A DNA stretch of 64,000 bases, taken from positions 1 through 64,000 of the forward strand of contig NZ_JAJKBG010000004.1 of NCBI RefSeq assembly GCF_022750635.1. The letters are read 5' to 3'. The position numbers and the translations under genes are program-made. Under the pieces are notes generated by a model that was given only the letters and a program-made list of their open reading frames with translations, did no database searches and was not told the origin of the DNA. Positions 26,660 through 36,342 of the stretch are shown here, piece after piece. How positions within the stretch are numbered: the stretch's first letter is position 1; every line of letters begins with the position of its first letter. Origin of the DNA: Brevundimonas pishanensis. Its GTDB lineage: Bacteria > Pseudomonadota > Alphaproteobacteria > Caulobacterales > Caulobacteraceae.

Positions 26660-28135
26660 TTAGGCTTCGTACTTGTCCGCGACCAGTTGGTCGAGCAGGC
26701 GCACGCCGTAACCCACAGCACCATCCGGCACGGTCGGGTTGGTCGAGCCCTTGACCCATGCGGTCGAGGCGATGTCGATGTGGGCCCACGGCACGCCGTT
26801 GGTGTGACGTTGCAGGAACAGAGCCGCAGTGATCGAACCACCGGCGCGGCCATTGCCCATGTTCTTCATATCGGCAATCGGGCTGTCGATGTGGCGGTCG
26901 TATTCCGCCGGAATCGGCATGCGCCAGGTCTTCTCGCCAACCTTCGGACCAGCCGCAGCCAGACCCTCGGCGATTTCGTCCGAGTTGGTGAACACGCCAG
27001 CGTATTCCAGACCCAGCGAAATGATGATCGCGCCGGTCAGGGTGGCCAGATCGATCATGAACTTCGGATTGAAGCGGTCTTGGGTGTACCAAAGCGCATC
27101 AGCCAGGACGAGACGGCCTTCGGCGTCGGTGTTCAGAACCTCGATGGTCTGACCCGACATGGAGGTGACCACGTCACCCGGACGCTGGGCGTTACCGTCA
27201 GGCATGTTCTCGACGAGGCCCAGAACGCCGACGGCGTTCACCTTGGCCTTACGGCCAGCCAGAGCGTGCATGAGGCCGGCCACGGCAGCAGCGCCACCCA
27301 TGTCCCACTTCATTTCTTCCATGCCGTCGGCCGGCTTCAGGCTGATGCCGCCGGTGTCGAAGCAGACGCCCTTACCGACGAAGGCGATCGGTTGCTCGTC
27401 TTGCTTGCCGCCGTTCCATTGAATGACAGCCAGTTGGCTTTCACGGACCGAACCTTGGCCCACGCCCAGCAGCGAACCCATGCCGAGTTTTTCCATCTCG
27501 GCTTCACCGAGAATCTCGACCTTGGCACCCAGCTTCTCCAACTCCTTCACGCGGCGAGCGAACTCGGCCGGGTACAGGATGTTGGCCGGCTCCGAGACCA
27601 GATCACGCGAGAAGAAGACCGCGTCAGCCACAGCCGACAGCGGCCCAAAGGCAGCTTCGGCAGCAACCGGATTTTCCGTGATGATGCGGACCGACTTGAT
27701 CGACGGCACCTTCTCCGGCTTTTGCTTGGTCAGGTATTTGTCGAAACGATACGAAGCCAGACGGGCGGCAAACGCAGCGCGCGCGGCCTGCTCCGGCGTC
27801 AGGTGGGTCGCGTCGATGGTCAGGGTATCAGCGCCCGACAGCTTAACAGCGGCATAGGCCGCGCCGGCGTAGGTTTCTACGGCCAGGTCGTCGAACTTAT
27901 CGGCAGCGCCTGCACCGACCAGCAGCACGGCATTGGCGTCGACACCTGCCGGTGCCAGCACGTTCAGGGTGGAGTTCGCGCCGCCCTTGAAACGGCCCGA
28001 CGCCATGGCTTTTGCAAGAGCGCCGGACGACTTCGCGTCCAGATCCGCACCAAGACCCGTAAGTTGGCGATCTTCCTGAACCATCACAGCGAGAATCTGT
28101 GACTGTTCGGCGGAAGCTACGAACTGAATTTGCAT
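26660..28135 (-). CDS. pepA: leucyl aminopeptidase (M17)
   Basis: Cytoplasmic hexameric dinuclear-metal aminopeptidase, 491 residues. The N-terminal macro-like domain is followed by the M17 catalytic domain: VGKGVCFDTGGISLKPADGMEEMKWDMGGAAAV holds metal ligands, and NTDAEGRLVLADAL (from Asn335) is the family signature; GRAGGSITAALFL and WAHIDIASTAW are close to the C-terminus. PepA in some bacteria also binds DNA. The ribosome-binding GGAG lies inside a perfect palindrome just upstream. It is the first gene of the pepA-holC-lipoprotein unit. Confidence 0.97.
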   Translation of the reverse strand: MQIQFVASAEQSQILAVMVQEDRQLTGLGADLDAKSSGALAKAMASGRFKGGANSTLNVLAPAGVDANAVLLVGAGAADKFDDLAVETYAGAAYAAVKLSGADTLTIDATHLTPEQAARAAFAARLASYRFDKYLTKQKPEKVPSIKSVRIITENPVAAEAAFGPLSAVADAVFFSRDLVSEPANILYPAEFARRVKELEKLGAKVEILGEAEMEKLGMGSLLGVGQGSVRESQLAVIQWNGGKQDEQPIAFVGKGVCFDTGGISLKPADGMEEMKWDMGGAAAVAGLMHALAGRKAKVNAVGVLGLVENMPDGNAQRPGDVVTSMSGQTIEVLNTDAEGRLVLADALWYTQDRFNPKFMIDLATLTGAIIISLGLEYAGVFTNSDEIAEGLAAAGPKVGEKTWRMPIPAEYDRHIDSPIADMKNMGNGRAGGSITAALFLQRHTNGVPWAHIDIASTAWVKGSTNPTVPDGAVGYGVRLLDQLVADKYEA

Positions 28136-28141
28136 AAAACA

Positions 28142-28155
28142 TCTCCGGCCGGAGA
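28142..28155. promoter_or_regulatory. palindrome containing the pepA ribosome-binding site
   Basis: TCTCCGGCCGGAGA is a perfect 14-base palindrome 6 bases before the pepA ATG; the GGAGA that would pair with 16S rRNA is its downstream half on the minus strand. Confidence 0.5.
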
Positions 28156-28294
28156 AAAGCTTCCCCGGTGGCGTTTGATTTCAACAAGAGCGCGCCAGCG
28201 GTTCCACCGTCGCACTCGGACGTGTATTACATGGGCCGCATCGTCTTTGCCTGCAACACAATCAGGCACCCCTATCGCGCAAAAATTTCACTGT

Positions 28295-29425
28295 ATGACC
28301 CTTATCCAACGGTATCTGTTCCGCCAGATCGGCCTGCCAATTTTGGCCGCAATTGGCGCACTCGTCGGAATTGGCCTGCTAAGTCAAAGCCTCGAGCAAC
28401 TCGAGGTGATTGTCGAGCGGGGTCAGAGCCTTTGGGTCATGACAAAACTGACACTTTTGGCCCTGCCGCAACTACTGGCAGTTATTCTGCCAATTGGCCT
28501 GTTTGTCGGTGCCCTGATTGCCCTCACCCGCCTGCAACGCGATCAGGAACTGACTGCCGCCTATGCTGCAGGGATGAGTCGTATGGGTCTGATCCGTCCA
28601 GCGATGGCGCTGGCCCTGATCGTGACACTGGTCGGACTTCTGACGACAACCGTCCTGCAACCCTGGGGTCAACAGCAGAGCCGTCGTGAGGCTTTCGCTA
28701 TTCGCACCGACCTTGCCGCGCTGCTGGTCGAGGAGGGTCGCTTTGTGCAAGGGCCCGACGGTCTAGCTGTCTATGTCCAGCAGATCGAGCAGAACGGTCT
28801 TATGCGGAACCTGTTCGTCTATATCGACGACGGCAAGACGGTTACGAGCTGGGACGCCGAGACGGCCCGCTTTACCCGCATTGACGGCATTCCGGTACTA
28901 ACGATGCAAAACGGTTCAATGCAGCGCTATTCCTCGCGCGAGGTGCTGAACCATCTGTCGTTTGACAACTATGCCATCGACCTGACGCCCTATTCGCGCG
29001 GGACCGACCAGAAGATCCGCTTCAAGGCCTCGGACCTGTGGCTGCACCAGTTGTTCAACCCGACCGATGACATCGTCAAAATGGCGGGCTCGCGCGGTGA
29101 GTTGGCTGCCGAAGGGCATAGCCGTATCGCCTCGCCGCTTTATGCGCTGGTCGCTATGGGCTTTGCCCTGTCGGCCATTCTGGGCGGAGCCTTCAGCCGC
29201 ACCGGATATACGGGGCGCATCGCCCGTGCTGCGGGTCTGTTCCTTGTCGTGCGCGTGATTGGCTACGGTCTGGTTGCCGCCGCTGCGTGGAATGGCTGGC
29301 TCAATATTCTTCAGTATGTCGTACCCTTGGGCGCGACCCTTCTGGCCGTGCGCCACCTGTTCCGCGCGCTTAAGCCACGCCGCCGTGCGGGGCTTGTGCG
29401 CCGCCTCACGTCGAGGGCTGCATAA
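28295..29425 (+). CDS. lptF: LPS export permease LptF
   Basis: One of two inner-membrane subunits of the LptB2FG transporter that extracts LPS. I start at ATG 28295 (MTLIQRYLFRQIGLPILAAI), giving 376 residues and the family's usual beginning; an upstream ATG at 28130 adds 55 charged residues in the pepA promoter and was rejected. Three N-terminal membrane helices (about 11-32, 52-80, 100-120), a periplasmic jellyroll domain (about 125-265) and three C-terminal helices. The stop overlaps the lptG ATG (TAATG). Confidence 0.95.
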   Translation: MTLIQRYLFRQIGLPILAAIGALVGIGLLSQSLEQLEVIVERGQSLWVMTKLTLLALPQLLAVILPIGLFVGALIALTRLQRDQELTAAYAAGMSRMGLIRPAMALALIVTLVGLLTTTVLQPWGQQQSRREAFAIRTDLAALLVEEGRFVQGPDGLAVYVQQIEQNGLMRNLFVYIDDGKTVTSWDAETARFTRIDGIPVLTMQNGSMQRYSSREVLNHLSFDNYAIDLTPYSRGTDQKIRFKASDLWLHQLFNPTDDIVKMAGSRGELAAEGHSRIASPLYALVAMGFALSAILGGAFSRTGYTGRIARAAGLFLVVRVIGYGLVAAAAWNGWLNILQYVVPLGATLLAVRHLFRALKPRRRAGLVRRLTSRAA

Positions 29426-30522
29426 TGCGTCTGGGCCGTATTGAACGTTATGTGCTGGGCCAGCAGCTAAAGGCGCTGGGCGTAGCCTTGGCTATCATCG
29501 CCGCTCTGGTGATGCTGATCGACTTCGTTGAAGTGTCGCGTGGTTTGAACTCGGACGGCGAGCTTTCGGGCTTCAAGGTGCTGAGCCTGATCGGAGTGAA
29601 ATCTCCGGCGGTGATCGTGCAGTTGCTGCCGTTTGTTTTCCTGTTCGGCACGCTGGGTGCCTTCGTCAGCCTAAACCGCCGCAGCGAACTGATTGCCATG
29701 CGTGCAGCAGGTGTTTCGGCATGGCGATTTGTGTTGCCAGCCGCTGCCTGCGCCTTTGTGCTGGGCATTGTGACGGTCACGGCCATCGGCCCCCTGGCCG
29801 CCATGGGTGATGCCCACTGGCAGGCCGAGCGCAAACGCATCGGCGGCGGCGGCACGGTCGAGGACGAGGCCGTGCCTGTATGGCTGCGCGAAGGCGACGA
29901 GGCGCGCCAGATGATCATTCGCGGCGAGCGCCAGAACCGCAACACCGGCCAACTGCTGGACGCGACCTTCTTCATCTACTCGATCACGCCGGAAGGCGAG
30001 CGCCGCTTCACCGAGCGCGTTGACGCCAAGACCGCCACCCTGACAGCGGGGCGCTGGCGCCTGACGGACGTGTTGGGCGGCCAAGGCGGCCAACAGGCAG
30101 TGCGCTATGCCACGCTGGACCTGCCCTCCTCGCTGGCCGATGAAGAAGCCTTCCAACAGTTCGAACGCCCGCAATCGCTGTCGGTCTGGTCGCTTCCGGC
30201 TCAGACCCACCGTATTGAAAGCGCTGGTTTCGCCTCGACGGCCTATACGCTGCGGTTCCAGCAACTGCTGGCGACGCCACTGATGTTTGCAGCCATGTCC
30301 ATTCTGGCGGCAGCGTTTTCGCTGCGCCTGATGCGCCTCGGCGACATGGCCAGAATGGCTGTATCGGCAGTGGTGCTGGGCTTTGGCTTCTTCTTTATCA
30401 ACCAGTTTTCGGCAGCGATGGGATCGGCAGAGGTCATTCCGCCGTTCCTAGCGGCATGGTTGCCTGCCATACTTACGGCACTCGCCGCCCTCACCTTGCT
30501 GTTCTATACCGAAGACGGCTAA
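29425..30522 (+). CDS. lptG: LPS export permease LptG
   Basis: Second permease of LptB2FG, 365 residues with the same 3+3 helix arrangement and periplasmic domain as LptF. The start MRLGRIERYVLGQQLKALGVALAI and the segment PFVFLFGTLGAFVSLNRRSELIAMRAAGVSAWRFV, containing the coupling helix that contacts LptB, are diagnostic. One base overlap with lptF; lptD follows after 36 bases, so all three LPS transport genes are co-transcribed. Confidence 0.95.
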   Translation: MRLGRIERYVLGQQLKALGVALAIIAALVMLIDFVEVSRGLNSDGELSGFKVLSLIGVKSPAVIVQLLPFVFLFGTLGAFVSLNRRSELIAMRAAGVSAWRFVLPAAACAFVLGIVTVTAIGPLAAMGDAHWQAERKRIGGGGTVEDEAVPVWLREGDEARQMIIRGERQNRNTGQLLDATFFIYSITPEGERRFTERVDAKTATLTAGRWRLTDVLGGQGGQQAVRYATLDLPSSLADEEAFQQFERPQSLSVWSLPAQTHRIESAGFASTAYTLRFQQLLATPLMFAAMSILAAAFSLRLMRLGDMARMAVSAVVLGFGFFFINQFSAAMGSAEVIPPFLAAWLPAILTALAALTLLFYTEDG

Positions 30523-30529
30523 TCGACCG

Positions 30530-30549
30530 ATCAGGCACCTGCCTGATTT
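30530..30549 (+). promoter_or_regulatory. hairpin between lptG and lptD
   Basis: ATCAGGCA and TGCCTGAT flank CC, followed by TTT; a short terminator-like stem 10 bases before the lptD start. It may act as an attenuator or occlude initiation. Confidence 0.5.
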
Positions 30550-30558
30550 TACTGCCTA

Positions 30559-33042
30559 ATGGATGACCGTATGCGTGACCGCCATCACCCCAAAACAGGA
30601 GCCCTGCGCCTGAAGCTGATGGCTGGCGCGGCACTGTGCGCGCTGCCCATTTGGGGGATTGCCGATCTGGCGGAGGCGCAAAGCCAAACCCAGCCGCAAG
30701 CCACCACGACCACTCAGGCGACCGCGCCCCAACGCGGTGAGGATGGCCTGGTCCCCGGCAGTCTCTATGTCGAAGCCGATCAGGCAGAACGTCAGGGCGA
30801 CATCGTCACCGCCAAGGGTGGCGAGGCCGATGATCGCGTGTTCTCGCGCTATCAGGACTATACCCTGCGCGCCGAAGACGTTCAGTACGATTTGAAAACC
30901 GGTATCTCCACGGCCGCAGGTCAGGTCGAACTGATCGCGCCCGATGGCACGGTCCTGCATGCTTCCGAAATCCAATTGGACAAGGACATGAAGACCGGCA
31001 TCGCCACCGATCTGGCGACCCGCACCCCACAGGGCGCAACGCTGATGGCGGCCTCTGCTGTGCGTCGTTCGGAAAACGTATCCGAACTTAACCGCGTCTA
31101 TTTCCTGCCCTGCCCCGTCTGCGAAAACGACCCCAAGGCCAAGCCGGGTCTTAGTCTGACGGCGGAGAAGGCAGTTCAGGACGAGAACCTCCGCGCCATC
31201 ACCTATCGCAACGTCGTTGTCCGCTTTGGCGATGTGCCGGTGTTCTACACCCCGTATCTGGCGCACCCTGATCCGACGGTGGATCGCGCCTCGGGCTTCC
31301 TCTTCCCGCGCTTTGACTATGACGAGGCTCGCGGCCTTTCGGTCGAGGTGCCCTATTTGCACGTCGTGTCCAAATCCGAGGACTGGCTGCTCAGCCCGCG
31401 CCTAAACACCAGCGTTCCGCCGTTCCTCAACGCCCAATGGCGCCGCCGTTTCAACAGCGGCACTATTGTCGCGCGTGGTGGCTACACCTATGCCAAGAAC
31501 TTCGGGGACTTCGACCTCGATAACGACGGCAAGGCCGAATCGAACGTCAACTTTGGCGACCGCACCAGCCGCTCCTACATTCTGGCTCACGGCGAGTTCG
31601 ACCTGCAGGGTCCGTGGCGCTGGGGCTTCACCGCCGAGCGCGTGTCGGACAAAACCCTGTTCGACCGCTATGACGTCCAGAACCCCTATCAGGACAACGG
31701 CCTGTATTACGGTGACCGCCGCCGTCTGATCAGCCAGCTCTATGCCGAGCGCCAGACCGAGCGATCCTATCTGTCGGTTGCGGCATTCAGCATCCAGAGC
31801 CTGCGCGTCTCGGAGTTCAGCCCGCTCACGCCTGCTCTGAACGAGTTTGAGTCGGACAACACCCTGCCGCTGGTAGCGCCAATCATCGACGCCCGCTGGG
31901 AACCGGAAGGCCCCATTCTGGGCGGCCGTCTGCGCCTGCGTGGCTCGGCTGTGGCACTGACCCGCGACGCGTATGTCGGCTATCCGACCCTGCGTCCCGA
32001 GATTGTCCCGCCGACCGTGACGGCAGACCTGCCCGGCATCGATAGCCGCCGCATCACCGGTCAGGTGGACTGGCGCCGCGTCTTCATCACCCGTCCGGGT
32101 ATGCGCATCGAGCCGTTCGTGGATCTTCGCGGCGACATCTATTCGGTGTCGGACCTGCCGCCGTTCCTCGGTCTGGACAGCGAAACCATTACCCGCGCCC
32201 GCACCACCGCTGGCGTTGATGTTTCCTATCCGCTCTATCGCCCGTTCGCTGGCAACGGCTCCATCGTGCTTGAGCCGATGGCGCAACTGTCGATCTCGAA
32301 CGAAGCGGACATGGACCGCCTGATTCCGATCGAGGGCAGCCAGACGCTGGAACTGGACCACATCTCCCTGTTCAGCACCGACCGCTTCCCCGGGTATGAC
32401 CTACTGGAAGGCGGCTTGCGCTTCACCGCCGGTGGTCGTGCAACCGTGAACTGGGCCGATGGTCGCTCGGCTAGCCTGTTTATCGGTCGCTCGTTCCGTG
32501 ATGAAAGCGAACGCGCATTCCTCGTGCCGGTACCGGATTCGCCTACCGAACTTTACGACCCGTCGGGTCTGGCCCGTCGCAACTCCGACTGGGTTGTTCA
32601 GGGCACGTTCGATCCGTCCGACCGAGTTCGCGGCTGGTTCCACGCTGTGATGGACGGCGAAGGCACCCTGCGCCGCGCCGAAGCCACCATCAGCGGCGAC
32701 TGGGGCCGTCGCAACTCGGGTGCCCTCAGCTATATCGTCGACTCGTCGAACCCGCTGGCCGGACCGCTCAACCGCAACTACGAGTTCGTCCAGTTGGCGG
32801 CTCAACAGTTCGTCTATCGCAACTGGGGCGTTACCGTTCGCGGCATCGCCGATCTAGAACGCGATATCATCACCCGCTCCGAAGTCGGCCTGTTGTACGA
32901 CGACGACTGCTTCCGTCTGGAGTTCGGCTGGAGACGCGATAACACCCGCGTCCGCCCCACCGGCCCCAGCGAAGGCGTATTTATCCGCCTAAACCTCGTC
33001 ACATTTGGCGGTAACGGATATGATCACACTGAATTACGGTAG
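30559..33042 (+). CDS. lptD: LPS assembly outer-membrane protein LptD
   Basis: An 827-residue outer-membrane beta barrel that inserts LPS into the outer leaflet. A signal peptide precedes residue about 41 (WGIADLAEAQ). The OstA/LptA-like N-terminal domain covers about 65-185 (LYVEADQAERQGDIVTAKGG). The barrel follows with PVFYTPYLAHPDPTVDRASGFLFPRFDYDE. Cys residues sit in CPVC (about 190) and DDDC near the C-terminus and could form the interdomain disulfide. A possible alternative start at 30571 shortens the N-region only. Neighbours lptF/lptG and surA fit its job. Confidence 0.94.
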   Translation: MDDRMRDRHHPKTGALRLKLMAGAALCALPIWGIADLAEAQSQTQPQATTTTQATAPQRGEDGLVPGSLYVEADQAERQGDIVTAKGGEADDRVFSRYQDYTLRAEDVQYDLKTGISTAAGQVELIAPDGTVLHASEIQLDKDMKTGIATDLATRTPQGATLMAASAVRRSENVSELNRVYFLPCPVCENDPKAKPGLSLTAEKAVQDENLRAITYRNVVVRFGDVPVFYTPYLAHPDPTVDRASGFLFPRFDYDEARGLSVEVPYLHVVSKSEDWLLSPRLNTSVPPFLNAQWRRRFNSGTIVARGGYTYAKNFGDFDLDNDGKAESNVNFGDRTSRSYILAHGEFDLQGPWRWGFTAERVSDKTLFDRYDVQNPYQDNGLYYGDRRRLISQLYAERQTERSYLSVAAFSIQSLRVSEFSPLTPALNEFESDNTLPLVAPIIDARWEPEGPILGGRLRLRGSAVALTRDAYVGYPTLRPEIVPPTVTADLPGIDSRRITGQVDWRRVFITRPGMRIEPFVDLRGDIYSVSDLPPFLGLDSETITRARTTAGVDVSYPLYRPFAGNGSIVLEPMAQLSISNEADMDRLIPIEGSQTLELDHISLFSTDRFPGYDLLEGGLRFTAGGRATVNWADGRSASLFIGRSFRDESERAFLVPVPDSPTELYDPSGLARRNSDWVVQGTFDPSDRVRGWFHAVMDGEGTLRRAEATISGDWGRRNSGALSYIVDSSNPLAGPLNRNYEFVQLAAQQFVYRNWGVTVRGIADLERDIITRSEVGLLYDDDCFRLEFGWRRDNTRVRPTGPSEGVFIRLNLVTFGGNGYDHTELR

Positions 33043-33135
33043 GGATATCGCGTCGATGGCATGCATGCGATACACAGCCCAAGGACTGGGTCTGTGACCG
33101 AGAAGACCGACCGCCAAAGGGAATCAGGACTCACT

Positions 33136-34488
33136 ATGGGTTTCAAGCGTTTCACTACGGGTACGGCGATTGCCGCCCTTCTGACGTCAGCCACCTTGGC
33201 TCCCGCCGTCGCGCAGGTTGCGCCGACGCAGGAACCCCAGGCTGCTGGCACGCTTAATCCCGCTGCGGAAGAAGCCCCGGTTCGTCCCGCTCCGGAAGCG
33301 CGCTTCCAGATGGCCGACGGCGTCGTGGCGACAGTCAACGACCGCATCATCACCGGCTTCGACCTGCGCCAGCGTATGCTGCTGACCATCATGATGTCGC
33401 AGGTTCAGCCGACGCAGGAAACCCTGCCGGCCCTGCAACAACAGGCTCTGAACGACCTGATCGACGAGCGCTTGCAAGCGCAGGAGATCGCCAAGTTCGA
33501 GCAGCTCAAGATTTCCGACGAAGAAGTCGACAAGGAAATCGAGCAAATGGCTCGTGAAGCTGGCGTCTCGGTTCAGGAATATCTGCGCTTTGTCCAACAG
33601 GGCGGCATTCAGCTTACCCCCTTCCGCGAGAGCATCCGCACCCGTCTGGGTTGGAGCGATCTGACGGTGGGTCGTTTCCGCGACCGTGCAAAGGTCAGCC
33701 GCAGCCAGGTGGATCAGGCTCTGCGCCAGATCACGGAATCGGCGACCAAGCCCCAATATCTGATCGGCGAAATCTACCTCGACGCGGCACGCGTTGGCGG
33801 TATGCAGGAAGCCGTGAATGGTGCACGCCAACTTATCGCACAAATGGTTCAAGGCGCGCCGTTCCAGAACGTGGCTCGCCAGTTCTCGTCGGCACCTTCG
33901 GCTGCCCGTGGCGGTGACGCAGGCTGGGTTGTTCAGGGCAGCGTGCAACCGGCGCTGCAAGCCTCATTTGACGTGCTCGAAGTTGGCCAGCTTTCGAACC
34001 CGATCGTCGTCGAAGGCGGCGTCTATATCGTTTATATGCGTGACAAACGTGCAGGCGCGGCCACCAGCCACGTCTCGCTGAAGCAGGTCATGATCGAACT
34101 GCCGGAAACTGCCACCGAGGCCGAAGTCGCCGCGGCGACCGCCCGCCTTAACGGCATCCGCGGTCAGCTGACCTGCGACAACATCCTGGAGCGCGCCCGC
34201 TCGGAAGAGGGCCTTCTGGGCTCTGATCTGGGTGAAGCTGACATCTCCAACCTGTTGCCGCAGTTCCAGCAAGTGGCGCGTTCGGCATCCGTTGGCTCGG
34301 TCAGCGATCCTGTGCGCTCGCCGCTGGGTCTGCACCTGCTGGCCGTCTGTGACCGTCGCGTCGGTGGTCCGGAAGTGCCGTCCCGCCAGCAAGTTGAAAA
34401 CCGCCTGCAGGGTCAGAACTTCGCAATGCTGGGCCGTCGCTATCTGCGCGACCTGCGTGAAGATGCTCTGATCGAAATCAAGCAATGA
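33136..34488 (+). CDS. surA: periplasmic chaperone/peptidyl-prolyl isomerase, SurA family
   Basis: A 450-residue periplasmic protein. The ATG at 33136, behind CAGGAC, opens on the signal peptide MGFKRFTTGTAIAALLTSAT ending in AVAQ; an earlier in-frame ATG at 33061 was rejected. The SurA_N chaperone domain spans about 58-190 (VVATVNDRIITGFDLRQRM). Parvulin domains follow: the first near 205-310 (ARQFSSAPSAARGGDAGWV), and a second, more divergent, near 320-430 (KQVMIELPETATE ... CDNILERARSEEG). It assists outer-membrane proteins such as LptD, its upstream neighbour. Overlaps pdxA by ATGA. Confidence 0.9.
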   Translation: MGFKRFTTGTAIAALLTSATLAPAVAQVAPTQEPQAAGTLNPAAEEAPVRPAPEARFQMADGVVATVNDRIITGFDLRQRMLLTIMMSQVQPTQETLPALQQQALNDLIDERLQAQEIAKFEQLKISDEEVDKEIEQMAREAGVSVQEYLRFVQQGGIQLTPFRESIRTRLGWSDLTVGRFRDRAKVSRSQVDQALRQITESATKPQYLIGEIYLDAARVGGMQEAVNGARQLIAQMVQGAPFQNVARQFSSAPSAARGGDAGWVVQGSVQPALQASFDVLEVGQLSNPIVVEGGVYIVYMRDKRAGAATSHVSLKQVMIELPETATEAEVAAATARLNGIRGQLTCDNILERARSEEGLLGSDLGEADISNLLPQFQQVARSASVGSVSDPVRSPLGLHLLAVCDRRVGGPEVPSRQQVENRLQGQNFAMLGRRYLRDLREDALIEIKQ

Positions 34489-35522
34489 TCGAAGGGCCGA
34501 CCGGACCGCGCCCATTGGTCGTGACCATGGGCGACCCCGCTGGCGTCGGCCCTGAAATCATCGCCAAGGGATGGCAGGCGCTGAAAACACAGCGCCAGTC
34601 CATCCTTGCACCTGCGCCCCTGCCCTTCGCTGTCATCGGCGATGCCGCCATTCTGGCCAAGCAGGGCGCGCCGGTCGAAGCCGTTTACAGCGCCTCCGAG
34701 GCGTTTCAGGTCTTCAACCGCGCCATTCCGGTCATCGACCAGCCCGTTCCCACCAAGGTCGTTGCTGGCCAGCCCGATCCGGCCAATGCGCCAATGGTTG
34801 CCGACTGGATCGAGCGTGCGGTCGATTTGATCCTGTCGGGCGAGGCTGCGGGCATGGTGACCGCGCCTATCGCCAAGGCCCCGATGTATGCAGCGGGCTT
34901 CCGCTTCCCCGGCCATACCGAGTTCATCGCTGAACTGACCGCTGACATGCCCTTCGTCGGCACGCGCGGTCCTGTGATGATGCTGACGGCACAAGACCTG
35001 CGCGCTTGTCTCGTAACCATCCACGTTCCCATCGACCAGTTGCCTGAACTGGTGACCCCCGACCGTGTGACCCGCATTGCCCGCGTCGTCCATGAGTCGA
35101 TGAAGCGCGATTTCGGCATTGCCAAGCCGCGTCTGGCCATGGCGGGTCTGAACCCCCACGCAGGCGAAGGCGGATCAATCGGTCTTCAGGAAGTCACCAT
35201 CCTGCGCCCCGCCGCCGAACAGTTGCGCGGCGAAGGCATCGACATCACCGATCCCCTGCCCGCAGACACCTTGTTCCACGAAGAGGCACGCAAGCGTTAC
35301 GACGCCCATATCTGCCTCTATCACGATCAGGCTCTTATTCCGGTAAAGACGCTGGACTTCTGGGGCGGCGTCAACGCCACTCTGGGGCTGCCCATTGTGC
35401 GTACCTCGCCCGATCACGGCACAGGGTTCGATATCGCGGGTCGCGGCATTGCTCGCGCCGACAGCTTTATTGCGGCGGTAAAACTGGCTTCAGACATGGC
35501 GGCCAAGCGCGCAACGCGCTAA
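34485..35522 (+). CDS. pdxA: 4-hydroxythreonine-4-phosphate dehydrogenase
   Basis: Oxidation step of the DXP-dependent pyridoxal 5'-phosphate pathway; 345 residues, normal. VVTMGDPAGVGPEI is the N-terminal signature. Metal-binding histidines are in FRFPGHTEFIAE, NPHAGEGG and CLYHDQALIPVK. The ATGA overlap with surA and short gap to rsmA reproduce the surA-pdxA-rsmA order known from many proteobacteria including E. coli. Confidence 0.97.
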   Translation: MIEGPTGPRPLVVTMGDPAGVGPEIIAKGWQALKTQRQSILAPAPLPFAVIGDAAILAKQGAPVEAVYSASEAFQVFNRAIPVIDQPVPTKVVAGQPDPANAPMVADWIERAVDLILSGEAAGMVTAPIAKAPMYAAGFRFPGHTEFIAELTADMPFVGTRGPVMMLTAQDLRACLVTIHVPIDQLPELVTPDRVTRIARVVHESMKRDFGIAKPRLAMAGLNPHAGEGGSIGLQEVTILRPAAEQLRGEGIDITDPLPADTLFHEEARKRYDAHICLYHDQALIPVKTLDFWGGVNATLGLPIVRTSPDHGTGFDIAGRGIARADSFIAAVKLASDMAAKRATR

Positions 35523-35532
35523 CAACTGCGTC

Positions 35533-36342
35533 GTGACCGACCACCTTCCCACCCTCCGCGAAACGCTCGACGCCCACGGCCTGTCGGCGAAGAAGAGCTT
35601 TGGCCAGCATTTCCTGCTGGACCTCAATGTTACCCGCAAGATCGTGCGCTATGCCGGCCCGTTTGACGGCCGAAATGTCATCGAGGTCGGCCCCGGCCCC
35701 GGTGGCCTGACCCGCGCCCTAATCGAAAGCGACGCGGGCAAGGTTATTCTGGTCGAGAAAGACCCGCGCTTCATCCCGCTGCTGTCCGAACTCGACGACG
35801 GCTCGGGCCGCCTGACGATCCACGAGGCCGACGCGCTCAAGGTCAAGGAAGCCGAGCTCTCGGACGGCCCGACCCATCTGGTGTCGAACCTGCCCTATAA
35901 CGTCGGTACGCCGCTGCTGATCAAATGGCTGACGGGGCCGTGGCTTCCGCATGCTCTGACGCTGATGTTCCAGAAGGAAGTCGCCGAGCGTGTGGTGGCT
36001 CAGCCCGACGAAGACGCCTATGGCCGTCTGGCCGTCATCTCTCAGACCGTGTGCGAGGCTCGCATTGTGATGCACTTGCCCGCTGCTGCCTTTACCCCTC
36101 CGCCCAAAGTTGCCTCTGCCGTGGTCCATCTGGTCCCGCACGCCGTGCGCCCTTCGCCAGAACGTTTGAAGAAGCTGGAACGCGTTACGGCGGCTGCCTT
36201 TGGCCAGCGCCGTAAAATGCTGCGCTCTTCACTTAAACAACTCGGCGGTGCCGCGCTTTGCGAAGCCGCCGGTATTTCCCCCGAAGCCCGCGCCGAAACC
36301 ATCGACGTTGCAGGTTTCTTGCGTTTGGCAGATGCTCTCTAA
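35533..36342 (+). CDS. rsmA: 16S rRNA (adenine1518-N6/adenine1519-N6)-dimethyltransferase
   Basis: KsgA enzyme that dimethylates two adenines in helix 45 of 16S rRNA during 30S maturation. 269 residues from a GTG at 35533. FGQHFLLD (23-30), SAM loop GPGPGG (53-58) and catalytic NLPY (119-122) are all present. The gene ends one base before the start of the aminotransferase gene. Confidence 0.97.
   Translation: MTDHLPTLRETLDAHGLSAKKSFGQHFLLDLNVTRKIVRYAGPFDGRNVIEVGPGPGGLTRALIESDAGKVILVEKDPRFIPLLSELDDGSGRLTIHEADALKVKEAELSDGPTHLVSNLPYNVGTPLLIKWLTGPWLPHALTLMFQKEVAERVVAQPDEDAYGRLAVISQTVCEARIVMHLPAAAFTPPPKVASAVVHLVPHAVRPSPERLKKLERVTAAAFGQRRKMLRSSLKQLGGAALCEAAGISPEARAETIDVAGFLRLADAL

Noticed and set aside
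28130-28294. N-terminally extended LptF from 28130
   Set aside because: The added 55 residues are charged, precede the first conserved membrane helix and overlap the pepA promoter region.
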